From Chryseobacterium phosphatilyticum (lineage in GTDB: Bacteria > Bacteroidota > Bacteroidia > Flavobacteriales > Weeksellaceae): 64,000 bases of DNA. Position 1 is the stretch's first letter. Every line of letters begins with the position of its first letter. A model generated the notes under the pieces. The model did no database searches. It was not told the origin of the DNA and worked only from the letters and a program-made list of their open reading frames with translations. The position numbers and the translations under genes are program-made. Below are positions 1 to 9,431 of this stretch, one piece after another. The DNA is taken from positions 937,631 through 1,001,630 of the forward strand of contig NZ_PPED02000002.1 of NCBI RefSeq assembly GCF_002899825.2, written 5' to 3'.

Positions 1-67
1 TTCTTACTCACTGAATGTTTATCCAAACCCAAAAACTGTATCGGTAGGGTTAAATGTTGATTTTTAA
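1..67 (+). CDS. SusC/RagA-family TonB-dependent receptor, C-terminal end only
   Basis: Only the last 21 codons lie in the window (reading frame from base 2, stop TAA at 65-67). The encoded tail ends in alternating hydrophobic residues with a terminal aromatic (SVGLNVDF), the usual last beta-strand of a TonB-dependent outer-membrane barrel. It sits 12 bases upstream of a SusD-type lipoprotein gene, the normal susC-susD order, so I read it as the receptor partner. The tail alone cannot reveal a substrate. Confidence 0.8.
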   Translation, partial: SYSLNVYPNPKTVSVGLNVDF

Positions 68-79
68 TTGAAAGAAATT

Positions 80-1603
80 ATGAAAAGAATTATAAATACC
101 ATATTAGTTGTAGCAACTTTATCATCTGCTGCATTTACATTAAACAGCTGTCAGGATGCATTAGACATCAGACAGCCGGGAGAATTACAGGAAAATGAAT
201 TATATACAAGTGTGGCCAATTTAGGTGAAGTACTAAACGGGTCTGTATATGCTCAATTGGATCCTATTGATGAGGTATACTTTACCGCTGTATTTACAGA
301 TGAGGTAAAGCCCGGTTCAGGAAGTGGAGGACAGGAATATTCATTACACAGACATTTCCTTGACCCCGCAACTGTTATTGTAACGGGAGGAGGAACCGTA
401 AGTACTGTTCAAAGTGACGGGATCTGGTTGAATAACTACAGAGTGATTAACCGAGTTAACAGATTACTTGAAGGTGCAAAGAAAATTACACCTGCTAACG
501 AAAAAGAAACAAAAACCTATAATGCAATTCTTGCGCAGGCAAGAGCAATCAGAGCATATTGCTACGTACAGTTAGAGGCATATTTTGCAAGAGATATGAA
601 AGACCCTAACGGTTTAGGAGTAATTCTTTTAAAAGATGTTCCTTCTACGGATGCCAAGCTACCAAGGGCTAAAAATCAGGATGTATACGATTTTATTAAT
701 GCTGATTTAGATTTTGCAAGAGGTATTTTAGAGTATTCCAACGGACAATCTGGAAGATATTTTGCAGATAAAGGATTTGTGAATGCAGTGAGTGCTCGTT
801 TTAATTTATACAGAGGAAATACAACTTTGGCAAAACAATATGCACAGGATGTAATTTCAAACTCAGGTTTGGCTCTTACTAAAGCTGATTCATACGGTAA
901 TATGTGGAATGACACAGCAAGAGGAGAGATTATTTTCTCTTTAAACAGATTACCTTTAGGGGCCGGGCAAGCTATTGGAGCAAGATGGAATACCAATCAA
1001 TCTAACGTTGATGGTACACCAATGTGGTTCTGGGGAAGAAACCTGTATAATTTGTTCCAGAATATTCCGGGGGATGTTAGAAAAACATCATATGTAGATA
1101 TTACTTCAGTTCCAAATCCTAACTATGCAAGTGCAACAGCGGGTGCAACAAGAGATGATAAATTGGTAATTGATAAATATCCTGGTAAAACCGGTACTCC
1201 AACGAGAAATGATGTGAAAGTTTTCAGATTGTCTGAAATGTATTTCATTCTTGCTGAAGCTGAAACAGTGGCAGGAAATCTTTCGGTGGCTCAAGATCTT
1301 ATTCAGAAAGTAAGAGAAGCAAGAAACTCTGAAGGAAAAGCGGTAACCCCTACATATACTAATGCTCAATTTGCTTATGCAGATATTCTTAAAGAACGTA
1401 GAATTGAATTAGCACTTGAAGGACACCGTTATGTAGATTTAAAAAGACTTGCAGTAGCAGCGAATGTAGAAATGGATAGAAATGATACAGATGATATCAT
1501 TCCTACCAAGAACCTTCCGAACGGTGATGATAAATATACATTACCTATTCCTATCAAAGAAACTTCGGCAAACCCGAATGCTGAACAAAATAAAGGCTAT
1601 TAA
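80..1603 (+). CDS. SusD/RagB-family outer-membrane nutrient-binding lipoprotein
   Basis: This 507-residue protein is the surface lipoprotein lid that pairs with a SusC channel and captures substrate for TonB-driven import. It starts at ATG 80; an in-frame TTG at 68 would only add four residues ahead of the signal peptide. A lipoprotein signal peptide ends at Cys24 (LNSC). The body has typical SusD features: an N-terminal helical TPR-like part with QARAIRAYCYVQLE near residues 155-170, and the C-terminal SusD signature KERRIELALEGHRYVDLKR near 440-460. Length fits the family. It directly follows the receptor tail at the window edge and ends in a strong terminator. The substrate is not predictable from the sequence. 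Confidence 0.93.
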   Translation: MKRIINTILVVATLSSAAFTLNSCQDALDIRQPGELQENELYTSVANLGEVLNGSVYAQLDPIDEVYFTAVFTDEVKPGSGSGGQEYSLHRHFLDPATVIVTGGGTVSTVQSDGIWLNNYRVINRVNRLLEGAKKITPANEKETKTYNAILAQARAIRAYCYVQLEAYFARDMKDPNGLGVILLKDVPSTDAKLPRAKNQDVYDFINADLDFARGILEYSNGQSGRYFADKGFVNAVSARFNLYRGNTTLAKQYAQDVISNSGLALTKADSYGNMWNDTARGEIIFSLNRLPLGAGQAIGARWNTNQSNVDGTPMWFWGRNLYNLFQNIPGDVRKTSYVDITSVPNPNYASATAGATRDDKLVIDKYPGKTGTPTRNDVKVFRLSEMYFILAEAETVAGNLSVAQDLIQKVREARNSEGKAVTPTYTNAQFAYADILKERRIELALEGHRYVDLKRLAVAANVEMDRNDTDDIIPTKNLPNGDDKYTLPIPIKETSANPNAEQNKGY

Positions 1604-1625
1604 TCAGTAGTCATTATTGAAAATA

Positions 1626-1662
1626 GAAAGAGCTCCATCTTTTGATGGGGCTCTTTCTTTTA
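1626..1662 (+). terminator. Rho-independent terminator after susD
   Basis: A 14-bp stem (1626-1639 with 1644-1657, one G-U pair) with a four-base loop is followed by a T-rich run. It ends the susCD transcript and also lies just past the 3' end of the convergent AraC gene. Confidence 0.85.
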
Positions 1663-1692
1663 TATTGTATTGGGTTTACTTTCGGAGTTAGA

Positions 1693-2619
1693 TTACTCAC
1701 GAATAAGCTTCATGTTCTGATAGCTTTTCGGTGTGATTCCTTCCAGTTGCTTGAATACTCTTGTGAAGTAATTGGTGTCCGAAAATCCTGTCTGATAAGC
1801 TGTTTCCTTAATGCTGTTCTGCCCGGCCAATAATTCTTTTGCTCTGCTAATTCTTTCCTGCAAAATAAAATCATTAGGAGAAGTCCCCAATTCATCTCTG
1901 AACATTTTAAAAAAGTTGGATTTGCTTACATACGCCAGCTTGGCAATACTGTCAATAGATAATTTCTGGTGCAGATTTCTTTTGATATAATCTACCACAA
2001 ATCCGATTCTGGATTTATTCTTGATGATATTTTTTTCTACCATACTTCTTGCCTGCGTTTGCATAAGTCTGATCAGTAACTCTTTCAGCGCAAAATCAGC
2101 CATGATATCCTTTTGGGAATTATCATCCATTGCAATTCTCATAATATTGTTGGTCGCAGAGGCCAGTGCTTTATTATTAAAAAGGAAATATTCATCCAGC
2201 TGAATGTTCCACTGGGATTCTTCATCCATTTTGGGAAGATGATAATTCAGATAGTTAAGAGAATCTTCTATAAATTCAGGATTCAGACTTAGAGAAATGC
2301 ATTGGGTAGGAATTTCATCAGATTCAGGAAAATCAATGACCATGGTTTCTCCCGGAGCAACAAGAATACTTTCACCCGGAAAATAATCAAAATAATTCGT
2401 TTTATTATCAAGTTTCATATGCTTCTTCCCTCTTAACATAGCCGTAAAAGCAATATTGTCGAAATGAAGCCTTACATCAAAAGCTGCCTTATGGGTCTCA
2501 TATATACTGAATTCACAATTGTTCAGATTAAATTTCGTCTGGTTTTCAACAAGACTCAATAGCTGGTTCTCCCTGGATAATTCGGGAGTATTTAATAAAA
2601 TCTTACTATTGTTATTCAT
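1693..2619 (-). CDS. AraC-family transcriptional regulator
   Basis: This 308-residue protein has an N-terminal AraC-type sensing half and a C-terminal double helix-turn-helix of about 100 residues. The HTH includes SIDSIAKLAYVSKSNFFKMF and the family signature ending in YFTRVFKQLEGITPKSY. ATG 2619 is preferred over an in-frame TTG at 2625. It is divergent from the aldehyde dehydrogenase gene at 2799 across a 179-base gap, so it most likely controls that gene in response to an aldehyde or its parent alcohol. That role is inferred from position. A -7-like TATATTTG (minus strand, 2649-2656) lies 29 bases upstream. Confidence 0.9.
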   Translation of the reverse strand: MNNNSKILLNTPELSRENQLLSLVENQTKFNLNNCEFSIYETHKAAFDVRLHFDNIAFTAMLRGKKHMKLDNKTNYFDYFPGESILVAPGETMVIDFPESDEIPTQCISLSLNPEFIEDSLNYLNYHLPKMDEESQWNIQLDEYFLFNNKALASATNNIMRIAMDDNSQKDIMADFALKELLIRLMQTQARSMVEKNIIKNKSRIGFVVDYIKRNLHQKLSIDSIAKLAYVSKSNFFKMFRDELGTSPNDFILQERISRAKELLAGQNSIKETAYQTGFSDTNYFTRVFKQLEGITPKSYQNMKLIRE

Positions 2620-2667
2620 TTCCAAATATTTTTATGAAGGCGCTTACTCAAATATAGAAAATTTGAT

Positions 2668-2677
2668 ACAACGTTGT
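2668..2677. promoter_or_regulatory. 10-bp palindrome in the AraC/aldehyde dehydrogenase divergent promoter
   Basis: ACAACGTTGT is a perfect inverted repeat in the shared regulatory gap, 49 bases before the AraC start codon. AraC proteins more often bind direct repeats, so its role as an operator is only a guess. Confidence 0.25.
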
Positions 2678-2798
2678 TGTTAATAAAATGATAAAATTAC
2701 TACCCTGTATTATTTTACACTTTTTTTATACGATTGTGCTATCGCTTTTTATTCCGGAACAGTAATTTGGCATAACGCAAAAATTAAAACATACTAAT

Positions 2799-4328
2799 AT
2801 GAGCACTCTTACAGAACCTAGATCAGTGACCCTTTTACAGCGTCCTGAGTTCAAAAGCAGATATGATAATTATATCAACGGAAAATTTACACCACCCGTT
2901 AAAGGACAATATTTTGATGTGGTATCTCCTGTTGATGGTAAGATTTTTACTCAGGTGGCACATTCATCCAAAGAGGATCTGGAATTGGCTGTAGATGCGG
3001 CAGATAAAGCTTTTCAAACCTGGAAAAATACCTCGTCTACAGAGAGGAGCATCATTCTTAATAAAATTGCCGATCGCATTGAGCAAAACTTAGAATATCT
3101 GGCTACCGTAGAAACAATTGATAATGGAAAAGCAGTGAGAGAAACTTTAGCTGCAGATATGCCTTTGGCTATTGATCATTTCAGATATTTTGCCTCCGTA
3201 ATCCGTGCAGAAGAAGGATCTCATAACGAGCTGGATAAAGATACCGTATCTCTGATCGTACATGAACCCCTGGGAGTCATTGCACAAATCATTCCATGGA
3301 ATTTTCCCATACTGATGGCTGTCTGGAAATTGGCTCCGGCACTCGCCGCAGGAAACTGCGTAGTCTTGAAGCCGGCAGAAAGCACTCCTGTTTCCATCAT
3401 GGTTTTAATGGAGTTGATAGGGGATCTCTTACCTGCAGGTGTCGTGAATATTGTTAACGGTTTTGGGGCAGAATTAGGCAGAGCCCTGGTAACCAATCCC
3501 AAGGTCTCAAAAGCAGCATTTACCGGTTCCACAGCCACCGGACGTTTAGTGATGCAATATGCAACAGAAAATATTATTCCTGTGACATTGGAGCTGGGAG
3601 GTAAATCACCCAATGTTTTCTTCAACTCTGTGATGGATGCAGACGATGAATTTTTAGATAAAGCTATTGAAGGAGCTGTTTTATTTGCTCTTAATCAGGG
3701 CGAGATTTGTACATGCCCTTCAAGATTATTAGTTCAGGAAGGTATTGCAGATGCTTTCATAGAAAAAGTAATTGAAAGGGTGAAAGCTATTAAAGTAGGA
3801 AATCCACTGGATAAAACAGTCATGATGGGGGCTCAGGCTTCTCAGATCCAAAAAGATAAAATACTTTCTTACATTCAGTTAGGAAAAGATGAAGGAGCTG
3901 AAGTATTGGTAGGAGGTGATGTCAACAATCTGGGAGAAGACCTTGAAAGCGGATTTTACATTCAACCAACCATTTTTAAAGGAAACAACAGAATGAGGAT
4001 TTTCCAGGAAGAAATATTCGGTCCCGTACTGGCTTTTACCACCTTTAAAGATGAAGAAGAAGCGATAAAGATAGCCAATGATACCATTTACGGACTGGGT
4101 GCAGGAGTATGGACCAGAGATGCTCACCAGCTGTACAATATCCCGCGCCAGATTCAGGCAGGAAGAGTTTGGGTCAATCAATACCATTCCTATCCGGCAG
4201 GTGCTCCTTTCGGAGGATATAAACAATCAGGAATAGGACGAGAAAATCATAAAATGATGCTTGACCATTACCGCCAGACCAAAAATATGTTGATTTCTTA
4301 TAACAAAAATAAGTTAGGTTTCTTTTAA
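2799..4328 (+). CDS. Aldehyde dehydrogenase, ExaC/AldB (acetaldehyde dehydrogenase II) type
   Basis: This 509-residue NAD(P)-dependent enzyme oxidises an aldehyde, probably acetaldehyde or another short aldehyde, to the acid. The Rossmann-side motif PWNFP and the catalytic glutamate motif [10 protein letters not shown] (near residue 267) are intact. The catalytic cysteine is Cys304 in [11 protein letters not shown]; the GEICTC form is typical of the ExaC/AldB branch. Length is normal. The divergent AraC gene and the nearby DUF779 gene downstream match the context often seen for this branch. The exact substrate is inferred from the subfamily. Confidence 0.93.
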   Translation: MSTLTEPRSVTLLQRPEFKSRYDNYINGKFTPPVKGQYFDVVSPVDGKIFTQVAHSSKEDLELAVDAADKAFQTWKNTSSTERSIILNKIADRIEQNLEYLATVETIDNGKAVRETLAADMPLAIDHFRYFASVIRAEEGSHNELDKDTVSLIVHEPLGVIAQIIPWNFPILMAVWKLAPALAAGNCVVLKPAESTPVSIMVLMELIGDLLPAGVVNIVNGFGAELGRALVTNPKVSKAAFTGSTATGRLVMQYATENIIPVTLELGGKSPNVFFNSVMDADDEFLDKAIEGAVLFALNQGEICTCPSRLLVQEGIADAFIEKVIERVKAIKVGNPLDKTVMMGAQASQIQKDKILSYIQLGKDEGAEVLVGGDVNNLGEDLESGFYIQPTIFKGNNRMRIFQEEIFGPVLAFTTFKDEEEAIKIANDTIYGLGAGVWTRDAHQLYNIPRQIQAGRVWVNQYHSYPAGAPFGGYKQSGIGRENHKMMLDHYRQTKNMLISYNKNKLGFF

Positions 4329-4339
4329 TATTAATGAGA

Positions 4340-4463
4340 GCGTGCCCGCTTGCCCTGGCTTTATCAGGGCAGACGGTCGGGCTATCCAGGGCTGCACTTC
4401 GTTTCGGTATTTCATTACATTACATACCGGCTCGTTCCTCGCCGCCCTTACTATCCCTCACGC
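4340..4463. repeat. GC-rich palindromic intergenic element (REP-like)
   Basis: The 453-base gap 4329-4781 holds a GC-rich block unlike its AT-rich surroundings. Its ends GCGTG (4340-4344) and CACGC (4459-4463) are inverted. Nested hairpins lie inside: 4351-4371 (TGCCCTG...CAGGGCA) and CGGTAT/ATACCG at 4405-4410 and 4424-4429. GGGCTATCC near the left and ACTATCCCT near the right are imperfect inverses. It has no coding capacity. The look resembles dispersed palindromic repeats of flavobacterial genomes, but copy number cannot be judged from one window. The rest of the gap (4464-4781) has no clear gene. Confidence 0.5.
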
Positions 4464-4781
4464 AGACAATATCCGGGTAACATTATATGTCATATGGCTG
4501 TAAAGCTTCCTTAATTGATAACCCCAATAAAAGCTCATCAAAATAAATTCTAATCCAAAAAAAGAGGCTACAGCAGTTCAAGGCTATAATAACTTGTGCA
4601 AAGCCTGAAGATATCAGTAATGTCTTCAATAAAATAAAAACTCAAATTGACGGTAAGTTCATTTTCGATATTACCAGCTCAAATTAAGTTGATAATGTGG
4701 TTTTGATCCCGGTAAATGACCGGGATCTTTTTATTAAAACTCAAAAATATTAAGGCTGTCTTATACAGTCTGAATCATCAT

Positions 4782-5165
4782 ATGGAAACAAAAATATCAA
4801 GACTTTCTGCGACAGAAAAAGCACTTGAAGTAATTCATACCCTTGAAGCACAGTATGGTCCTCTTATGTTTTATCAGGCTGGAGGCTGTTGTGAAGGTAC
4901 ACAACCACAATGCTTTGAAAAAGGAGGTTTTTTCCCACGAATGAATGATGCCATGATTGGAACTATCAATGGCTATGAATTCTGGATAGACCGGGATCTC
5001 TTTGAATACTGGAAATATTCTCATTTTACCCTTGATGTGACAGAGGGGTTTGGTCCAGGTGGCTTTTCATTAGAAACTCCTTTAGGCAAAACCTTCAAAG
5101 TCCATTACAAACTTTTCACTCCCGAAGAATATGAAAATCTGGAACCTGTGCAACGCAGTGAATAG
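4782..5165 (+). CDS. DUF779 family protein
   Basis: A 127-residue soluble protein matching the DUF779 family, whose biochemical role I do not know. The start is ATG 4782, which gives the usual family length; the frame is open further upstream but that extension is not family-like. A conserved cysteine patch GGCCEGTQPQC near residues 32-42 and the glycine-rich VTEGFGPGGFSLETP segment stand out; clustered cysteines suggest metal or redox chemistry, which is inference. DUF779 genes commonly accompany ExaC/AldB-type aldehyde dehydrogenases, and here it follows one on the same strand. The 450-base gap with a repeat-like element between them suggests they need not share a transcript. Confidence 0.8.
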   Translation: METKISRLSATEKALEVIHTLEAQYGPLMFYQAGGCCEGTQPQCFEKGGFFPRMNDAMIGTINGYEFWIDRDLFEYWKYSHFTLDVTEGFGPGGFSLETPLGKTFKVHYKLFTPEEYENLEPVQRSE

Positions 5166-5213
5166 ACTCTTTTATTTCTAATGAAAGACTTTTTAAAGGT
5201 GGGAACATTTGAT

Positions 5214-6413
5214 TTAAACCTTCACAAACCGGTTCACGAACATTGCGGCGACAATATCTCCCACAGAATTCAGAACAGTTGCCAAAGGATCTACAAGAGT
5301 TCCAATAATCATTACTGCAGGAATTGCTTCCTGTGGTAGCTTATAAACAGAAATCATCAGCATTTCACCAATATATCCGCCATTAGGAATTCCTCCGGCT
5401 ACTATACTTACAAATACGGTAATTCCCACAGCTAAAAGTAGATTGGCAGGATCAAAGAAATCTTTTCCAATGATAAGAAAAGCTACATAAATCTTGATAA
5501 TCGAAGACATGGATGATCCATTTTTATGCAGGGTTGTTCCAATAGGAATCACAAGGTTAGCGATCGGATTAGGAATTCCAATTTTAGAAGCTGCCTGAAG
5601 GTTGGCGGGCATTGTTGCAAAACTACTGCAGGTGCTTATTGCTGTAAGGGTAGGATAGATGGCATTTGTCCAAAAACTTTTAACGCCTGTCTGCCCATTG
5701 GCCATAAAAGCGTAGATGGAGAAAAAGAGAAAAAAATAAATAATTCCGGCAACATAATATAATCCTAGCGGCTTCGCATAAAATCCAAAAAGTTGTGGCC
5801 CCAGGGTCGCCACCTGAAACGCAAAATAGGCACCCAAACCAACGGGAGCCAGTTTCATAACCAACAATAAAAGTTCCTTCATGACTTCATAGCCAGAAGC
5901 AATAAAGACTCTGAATGGTTCTCCCTTTTCTCCTGTTTTTCTGGCAGCAAAGCCAGTCATAAAAGCAAATACCAAAAGAGCAAGCATATTTCTTCGTGAA
6001 AATAGCTCCGTAAATTCTCCGACAGTAAAAAAGCTTACAATTCTGTTACCCCACGTATCGCTGTTAGCCGTTTCGGCAATCACCTGAGAACTTCCCGAGA
6101 CCCCTGAAACAGGGAAAAGATAGACCGCACAGATTGTGAAAACAGCTGCTGTAAGAATAAAAAACAAAAAGGTTAGGGCCATTACAAGAATGATCCTTCC
6201 AAATTCAGACTGTTGTTCCAGAGAAGCAATAGAGTTGGATACTGCAAAAAAGACCAGGGGTACCACACTCACAAAAAGAAGGTTAAGAAAAATATCCCCG
6301 ATAGGCTTGATATATTCTACAAAGCCTGGAATGACTATTCCTATTACACTTCCTATGGTAATTCCTAAAAGTAAAAATATGATTCCTGAGTAGTTTTTGA
6401 GTACCTCTTTCAT
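5214..6413 (-). CDS. Dicarboxylate/amino acid:cation symporter (DAACS family)
   Basis: This 399-residue inner-membrane protein has about eight hydrophobic segments plus re-entrant hairpins, as in GltP/DctA/SdcS transporters. The first hairpin region has the serine-rich TLTAISTCSSFATMPAN, and the second part has the NPIANLVIPIGTTLHKNGSS segment, both typical of the substrate- and cation-binding core. It should import glutamate, aspartate or C4-dicarboxylates with Na+ or H+; the substrate cannot be fixed here. It is convergent with the DUF779 gene and divergent from cbpA, with no operon partner. Confidence 0.92.
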   Translation of the reverse strand: MKEVLKNYSGIIFLLLGITIGSVIGIVIPGFVEYIKPIGDIFLNLLFVSVVPLVFFAVSNSIASLEQQSEFGRIILVMALTFLFFILTAAVFTICAVYLFPVSGVSGSSQVIAETANSDTWGNRIVSFFTVGEFTELFSRRNMLALLVFAFMTGFAARKTGEKGEPFRVFIASGYEVMKELLLLVMKLAPVGLGAYFAFQVATLGPQLFGFYAKPLGLYYVAGIIYFFLFFSIYAFMANGQTGVKSFWTNAIYPTLTAISTCSSFATMPANLQAASKIGIPNPIANLVIPIGTTLHKNGSSMSSIIKIYVAFLIIGKDFFDPANLLLAVGITVFVSIVAGGIPNGGYIGEMLMISVYKLPQEAIPAVMIIGTLVDPLATVLNSVGDIVAAMFVNRFVKV

Positions 6414-6481
6414 GCGTGGTTTTTATCAAAGATAAGTTTATTTTTAACATTTTGTTATACAATTTTCAGACCTAAAATTCA

Positions 6482-6489
6482 TAAATTTG
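6482..6489 (+). promoter_or_regulatory. Putative Bacteroidetes -7 element for cbpA
   Basis: TAAATTTG fits TAnnTTTG and lies 16 bases before the cbpA start codon, implying a very short leader. No well-spaced -33 TTTG is visible. Confidence 0.4.
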
Positions 6490-6505
6490 AGTAAATATCG
6501 TTTCT

Positions 6506-7411
6506 ATGGCTTATATAGATTACTATAAAATTTTAGGCGTAGATAAAAGCGCAACACAGGATGACATTAAAAAAGCCTATCGAAAATTGGCAAGAAAGTT
6601 ACATCCTGATCTCAACCCTGATGATAAAGAATCGGAACGAAAATTCAAAGAGCTAAACGAAGCCAATGAAGTTCTCAGTAATCCTGAAAATCGTGCCAAA
6701 TATGATAAGTATGGAGAAAACTGGAAACATGGTGAGGAGTATGAAAAGGCTCAGCAGCAGCAAAAACAATATCAACAACAGAGCTACGGTGGCGGATTCT
6801 CCGGTGCTGATTTTGGCGAAGGAGAAGATTATTCAGACTTCTTCCAAAATATGTTTGGAGGTGGAGGCTTTGGAAAAAGCTCAAGAGGAAGAGCTTCAGG
6901 AAAATTCAAAGGACAGGATGTGCAAGCCGAACTGAATCTGAACTTAAGAGATGCTGCAAAAACACATCCTCAAACTTTTGAAATTAATGGGAAAAAAGTT
7001 AGAATTACAATTCCGGCAGGAGTTTATGACGGTCAACAGATCAAATTGAAAGGACACGGAAATCCAGGGATAAACGGAGGTCCTAACGGAGACTTGTATA
7101 TTACCTTCAATATTCCGGTAGATCCGGATTTTGAAAGAATCGGTGATGACTTAAAAACTAAAGTTACTATTGATTTGTATACAGCTGTTTTGGGTGGTGA
7201 GGTAAAAGTACATACTTTGGAAGGAAGTGTACATCTCAAAGTAAAACCGGAAACTCAAACCGGAATAACAGTAAGATTGAAAGGAAAAGGTTTTCCTGTC
7301 TATAAGAAGGAAGGAGAACATGGTGATCTTTTTGTAACCTATGAAGTGAAATTACCAACCAACCTTACGGAGAAACAAAAAGAACTTTTTGAACAATTAA
7401 AAAACTCCTAG
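6506..7411 (+). CDS. cbpA: DnaJ-type co-chaperone CbpA
   Basis: This 301-residue J-domain protein stimulates DnaK ATPase. The J domain occupies residues 1-70 with the HPD tripeptide at 33-35. A glutamine- then glycine/phenylalanine-rich linker follows (about 85-135), then two C-terminal substrate-binding domains. The four CxxCxGxG zinc repeats of true DnaJ are absent, which places it in the CbpA (class II) group. The next gene, three bases downstream, encodes a CbpM-like modulator, the partner expected for CbpA and strong support for the call. Confidence 0.93.
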   Translation: MAYIDYYKILGVDKSATQDDIKKAYRKLARKLHPDLNPDDKESERKFKELNEANEVLSNPENRAKYDKYGENWKHGEEYEKAQQQQKQYQQQSYGGGFSGADFGEGEDYSDFFQNMFGGGGFGKSSRGRASGKFKGQDVQAELNLNLRDAAKTHPQTFEINGKKVRITIPAGVYDGQQIKLKGHGNPGINGGPNGDLYITFNIPVDPDFERIGDDLKTKVTIDLYTAVLGGEVKVHTLEGSVHLKVKPETQTGITVRLKGKGFPVYKKEGEHGDLFVTYEVKLPTNLTEKQKELFEQLKNS

Positions 7412-7414
7412 GCT

Positions 7415-7717
7415 ATGAGTGAAAGAATATCGCGGGAAGAACTCGTAAGAATATATAATATCGAAATTACTTTTTTTGATGATCTTGTAGAGTATGGATT
7501 GCTTCATGTGCAGACAGAAAATGAAGTTCATTATCTGTTGTATGAAGATTTACCTGATCTGGAAAAATTTGCCAACTGGCATTATGATCTTGAAATCAAT
7601 CTTCCGGGGCTGGAAGTTATTCATAATATGCTGAAAAAGCTGGAAGCTCTCAATCGTAGAAACAGAGAGTTGATGAATAAACTTTCTGCAATAAGTGATC
7701 AATATGAAGATATTTAG
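7415..7717 (+). CDS. cbpM: CbpM-like chaperone modulator
   Basis: A 100-residue protein with an N-terminal MerR-like winged-helix fold pattern (REELVRIYNIEITFFDDLVEYGLL, here read in parts) and a C-terminal helix suited to coiled-coil pairing (residues 68-95). CbpM binds the J domain of CbpA and restrains it. The gene starts three bases after the cbpA stop, so the two are co-transcribed and probably translationally coupled. Sequence similarity to CbpM is modest by eye; the genomic pairing carries much of the weight. Confidence 0.85.
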   Translation: MSERISREELVRIYNIEITFFDDLVEYGLLHVQTENEVHYLLYEDLPDLEKFANWHYDLEINLPGLEVIHNMLKKLEALNRRNRELMNKLSAISDQYEDI

Positions 7718-7754
7718 TTTAGTTTTGTAGCTTTTTAAAGCAAACCACTTATTT

Positions 7755-8282
7755 ATGAATGAGGAAAAGGTCATTACATTACAACCTGACAGGAAGAATT
7801 TTGAAGCCATTTATTTTAGCGGAAATCAAGGAAGTTTACTTTTTTCACCGACTACTAAGAGCAAAACAATTATAACTATTGCTTCTGCTGTTATTTTACT
7901 GATTGTATTTCTTTTGAAGGACACTTTGAGTAAAGATAGTCAGGGCGTTTTATACTTTTTGAGCTTTATATTCCTGCTGTGTGCTATTTTTCTGTCTGTA
8001 AGCGTTAATAAGATTTCAAGATGGAAGAAACAGGTAAATCAGTATTTGAATCTGCTTGAAAATTGTAAATTATACGAGATCAGATTTGATCAAAATTTTT
8101 TTACGGTTAATATTGATGGAGAAAAAGAAACCAGTGAATGGAAAGATTTTGAATATTTGGAAGCGGGTAATGAATTTATTTCTCTTGAAGGAAAGTACAG
8201 TTATATGTTTCCTAAGAAGTCAATGAGCGAAAAAGAGTACAATTTACTCAAAAAGAATCTCAAGGATTATATCAAAAAATAA
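7755..8282 (+). CDS. Small two-TM membrane protein, YcxB-like
   Basis: A 175-residue protein with a short cytoplasmic head, two adjacent transmembrane segments (about residues 37-55 and 65-83), and a basic-to-acidic C-terminal domain with a beta-hairpin look (FDQNFFTVNIDGEKETSEW, then YSYMFPKKSMS). This architecture matches YcxB-like proteins, a family without a known function. It follows cbpM by 37 bases on the same strand and ends in a terminator, so it may be the last gene of the cbpA transcript. Confidence 0.65.
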   Translation: MNEEKVITLQPDRKNFEAIYFSGNQGSLLFSPTTKSKTIITIASAVILLIVFLLKDTLSKDSQGVLYFLSFIFLLCAIFLSVSVNKISRWKKQVNQYLNLLENCKLYEIRFDQNFFTVNIDGEKETSEWKDFEYLEAGNEFISLEGKYSYMFPKKSMSEKEYNLLKKNLKDYIKK

Positions 8283-8285
8283 AAA

Positions 8286-8316
8286 CAGGAGCAATAATAA
8301 ATTGCTCCTGTTTTTA
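8286..8316. terminator. Bidirectional rho-independent terminator
   Basis: A perfect 10-bp stem (8286-8295 with 8301-8310), a five-base loop and T/A runs on both sides lie between two convergent genes, so it can serve both. Confidence 0.88.
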
Positions 8317-8340
8317 TTTTTTGACAAATTTATACATCTG

Positions 8341-9324
8341 TTAATCCAGCCAGCCCATTTCTTTCATCCACTCGTCATTGTAGATTTTTCCTACATATCT
8401 TGACCCATGGTCATGAAGCAAAACAACAATAACATCATCTTTGGTAAACTGATCTTTCATCTGAATCAAAGAAGCAATCGCACTTCCTGCTGAATATCCA
8501 CAGAAAATACCTTCTTCTTTAGCCAGTTTTCTTGCATAAATTGCTCCATCTTTATCAGTTACTTTTTCAAAATGATCGATCACAGACATATCATAGTTTT
8601 CAGGAATAATATCTTCACCAATTCCCTCTGTGATATAAGTGTAAGCATGATCGTAATGAAGCTCACCTGTTTCATGGAATTCCTTAAGAATAGAACCATA
8701 GGTATCCACTCCGATTACTTTAATGTCTTTATTTTTTTCCTTGAAGAATGTTCCACATCCGGTAATGGTACCTCCTGTACCGGCTCCTACAACAAAATGA
8801 GTCAGTTTTCCTTCAGTTTGTTCCCAAATTTCAGGAGCAGTAGACTCATAGTGAGCGGCTCTGTTGGATAAATTATCATATTGGTTCACATACCATCCGT
8901 TTTCTGTTTCCTTAGCGAGTCTTTTAGAAACGGAATAATAAGAACGGGGGTCGGTTGGTTTTACATCTGTAGGGCAGACAATAACCTCAGCACCTACAGC
9001 GCGAAGAATGTCACACTTTTCTTTTGATTGCTTGGAATTGGTCACAAAGATACATTTGTACCCCTTGATGATTGCAGCAAGTGCCAGTCCCATTCCTGTA
9101 TTTCCGGATGTCCCTTCAATGATGGTCCCTCCGGGTTTTAATCTGCCGTCTTTTTCGGCATCTTCTATCATTTTAAGAGCCATTCTGTCCTTTACGGAAT
9201 TTCCGGGATTGAAAGTCTCTACTTTTGCTAAAACTAAGGCTGGGAAGTCTTCACCTAATACTTTATTAAGTTTTACAAGTGGAGTATTCCCTATCGTTTC
9301 AAGAATATTTTTTGCGTATTTCAT
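8341..9324 (-). CDS. PLP-dependent beta-replacement enzyme, cystathionine beta-synthase type (no Bateman domain)
   Basis: This 327-residue fold-type II PLP enzyme has the cofactor lysine Lys45 in NPGNSVKDR and the phosphate loop TSGNTG near residues 70-75. A second glycine loop, GAGTGGTITG, is also present. Segments such as NQYDNLSNRAAHYEST, GVDTYGSIL and TEGIGEDIIPE resemble eukaryotic-type cystathionine beta-synthase more than CysK/CysM, whose mid-region differs. The C-terminal pair of regulatory CBS motifs is absent. It probably condenses serine (or O-acetylserine) with homocysteine or sulfide; these activities cannot be separated by eye. Confidence 0.85.
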   Translation of the reverse strand: MKYAKNILETIGNTPLVKLNKVLGEDFPALVLAKVETFNPGNSVKDRMALKMIEDAEKDGRLKPGGTIIEGTSGNTGMGLALAAIIKGYKCIFVTNSKQSKEKCDILRAVGAEVIVCPTDVKPTDPRSYYSVSKRLAKETENGWYVNQYDNLSNRAAHYESTAPEIWEQTEGKLTHFVVGAGTGGTITGCGTFFKEKNKDIKVIGVDTYGSILKEFHETGELHYDHAYTYITEGIGEDIIPENYDMSVIDHFEKVTDKDGAIYARKLAKEEGIFCGYSAGSAIASLIQMKDQFTKDDVIVVLLHDHGSRYVGKIYNDEWMKEMGWLD

Positions 9325-9343
9325 AAATGTTTTATAAGCGGTG

Positions 9344-9351
9344 CAAAGATA
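9344..9351 (-). promoter_or_regulatory. Putative -7 element for the CBS-type gene
   Basis: On the minus strand this reads TATCTTTG, fitting TAnnTTTG, 19 bases before the start codon. No matching -33 element is obvious. Confidence 0.4.
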
Positions 9352-9431
9352 GGGCTTTTAAAATTTCTTTGCGGTAGATATAATCGCAGACTATTGATAA
9401 AAAGCTTAGTCTTCATTATCAATTATTATAA

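Noticed and set aside
4547..4687. A 46-codon open stretch with protein-like composition (KPEDISNVFNKIKTQIDGKF) ending at TAA 4685.
   Set aside because: There is no ATG/GTG/TTG start in a sensible place and no family resemblance that I can name. It may be the remnant of a lost gene, but the evidence is only composition.
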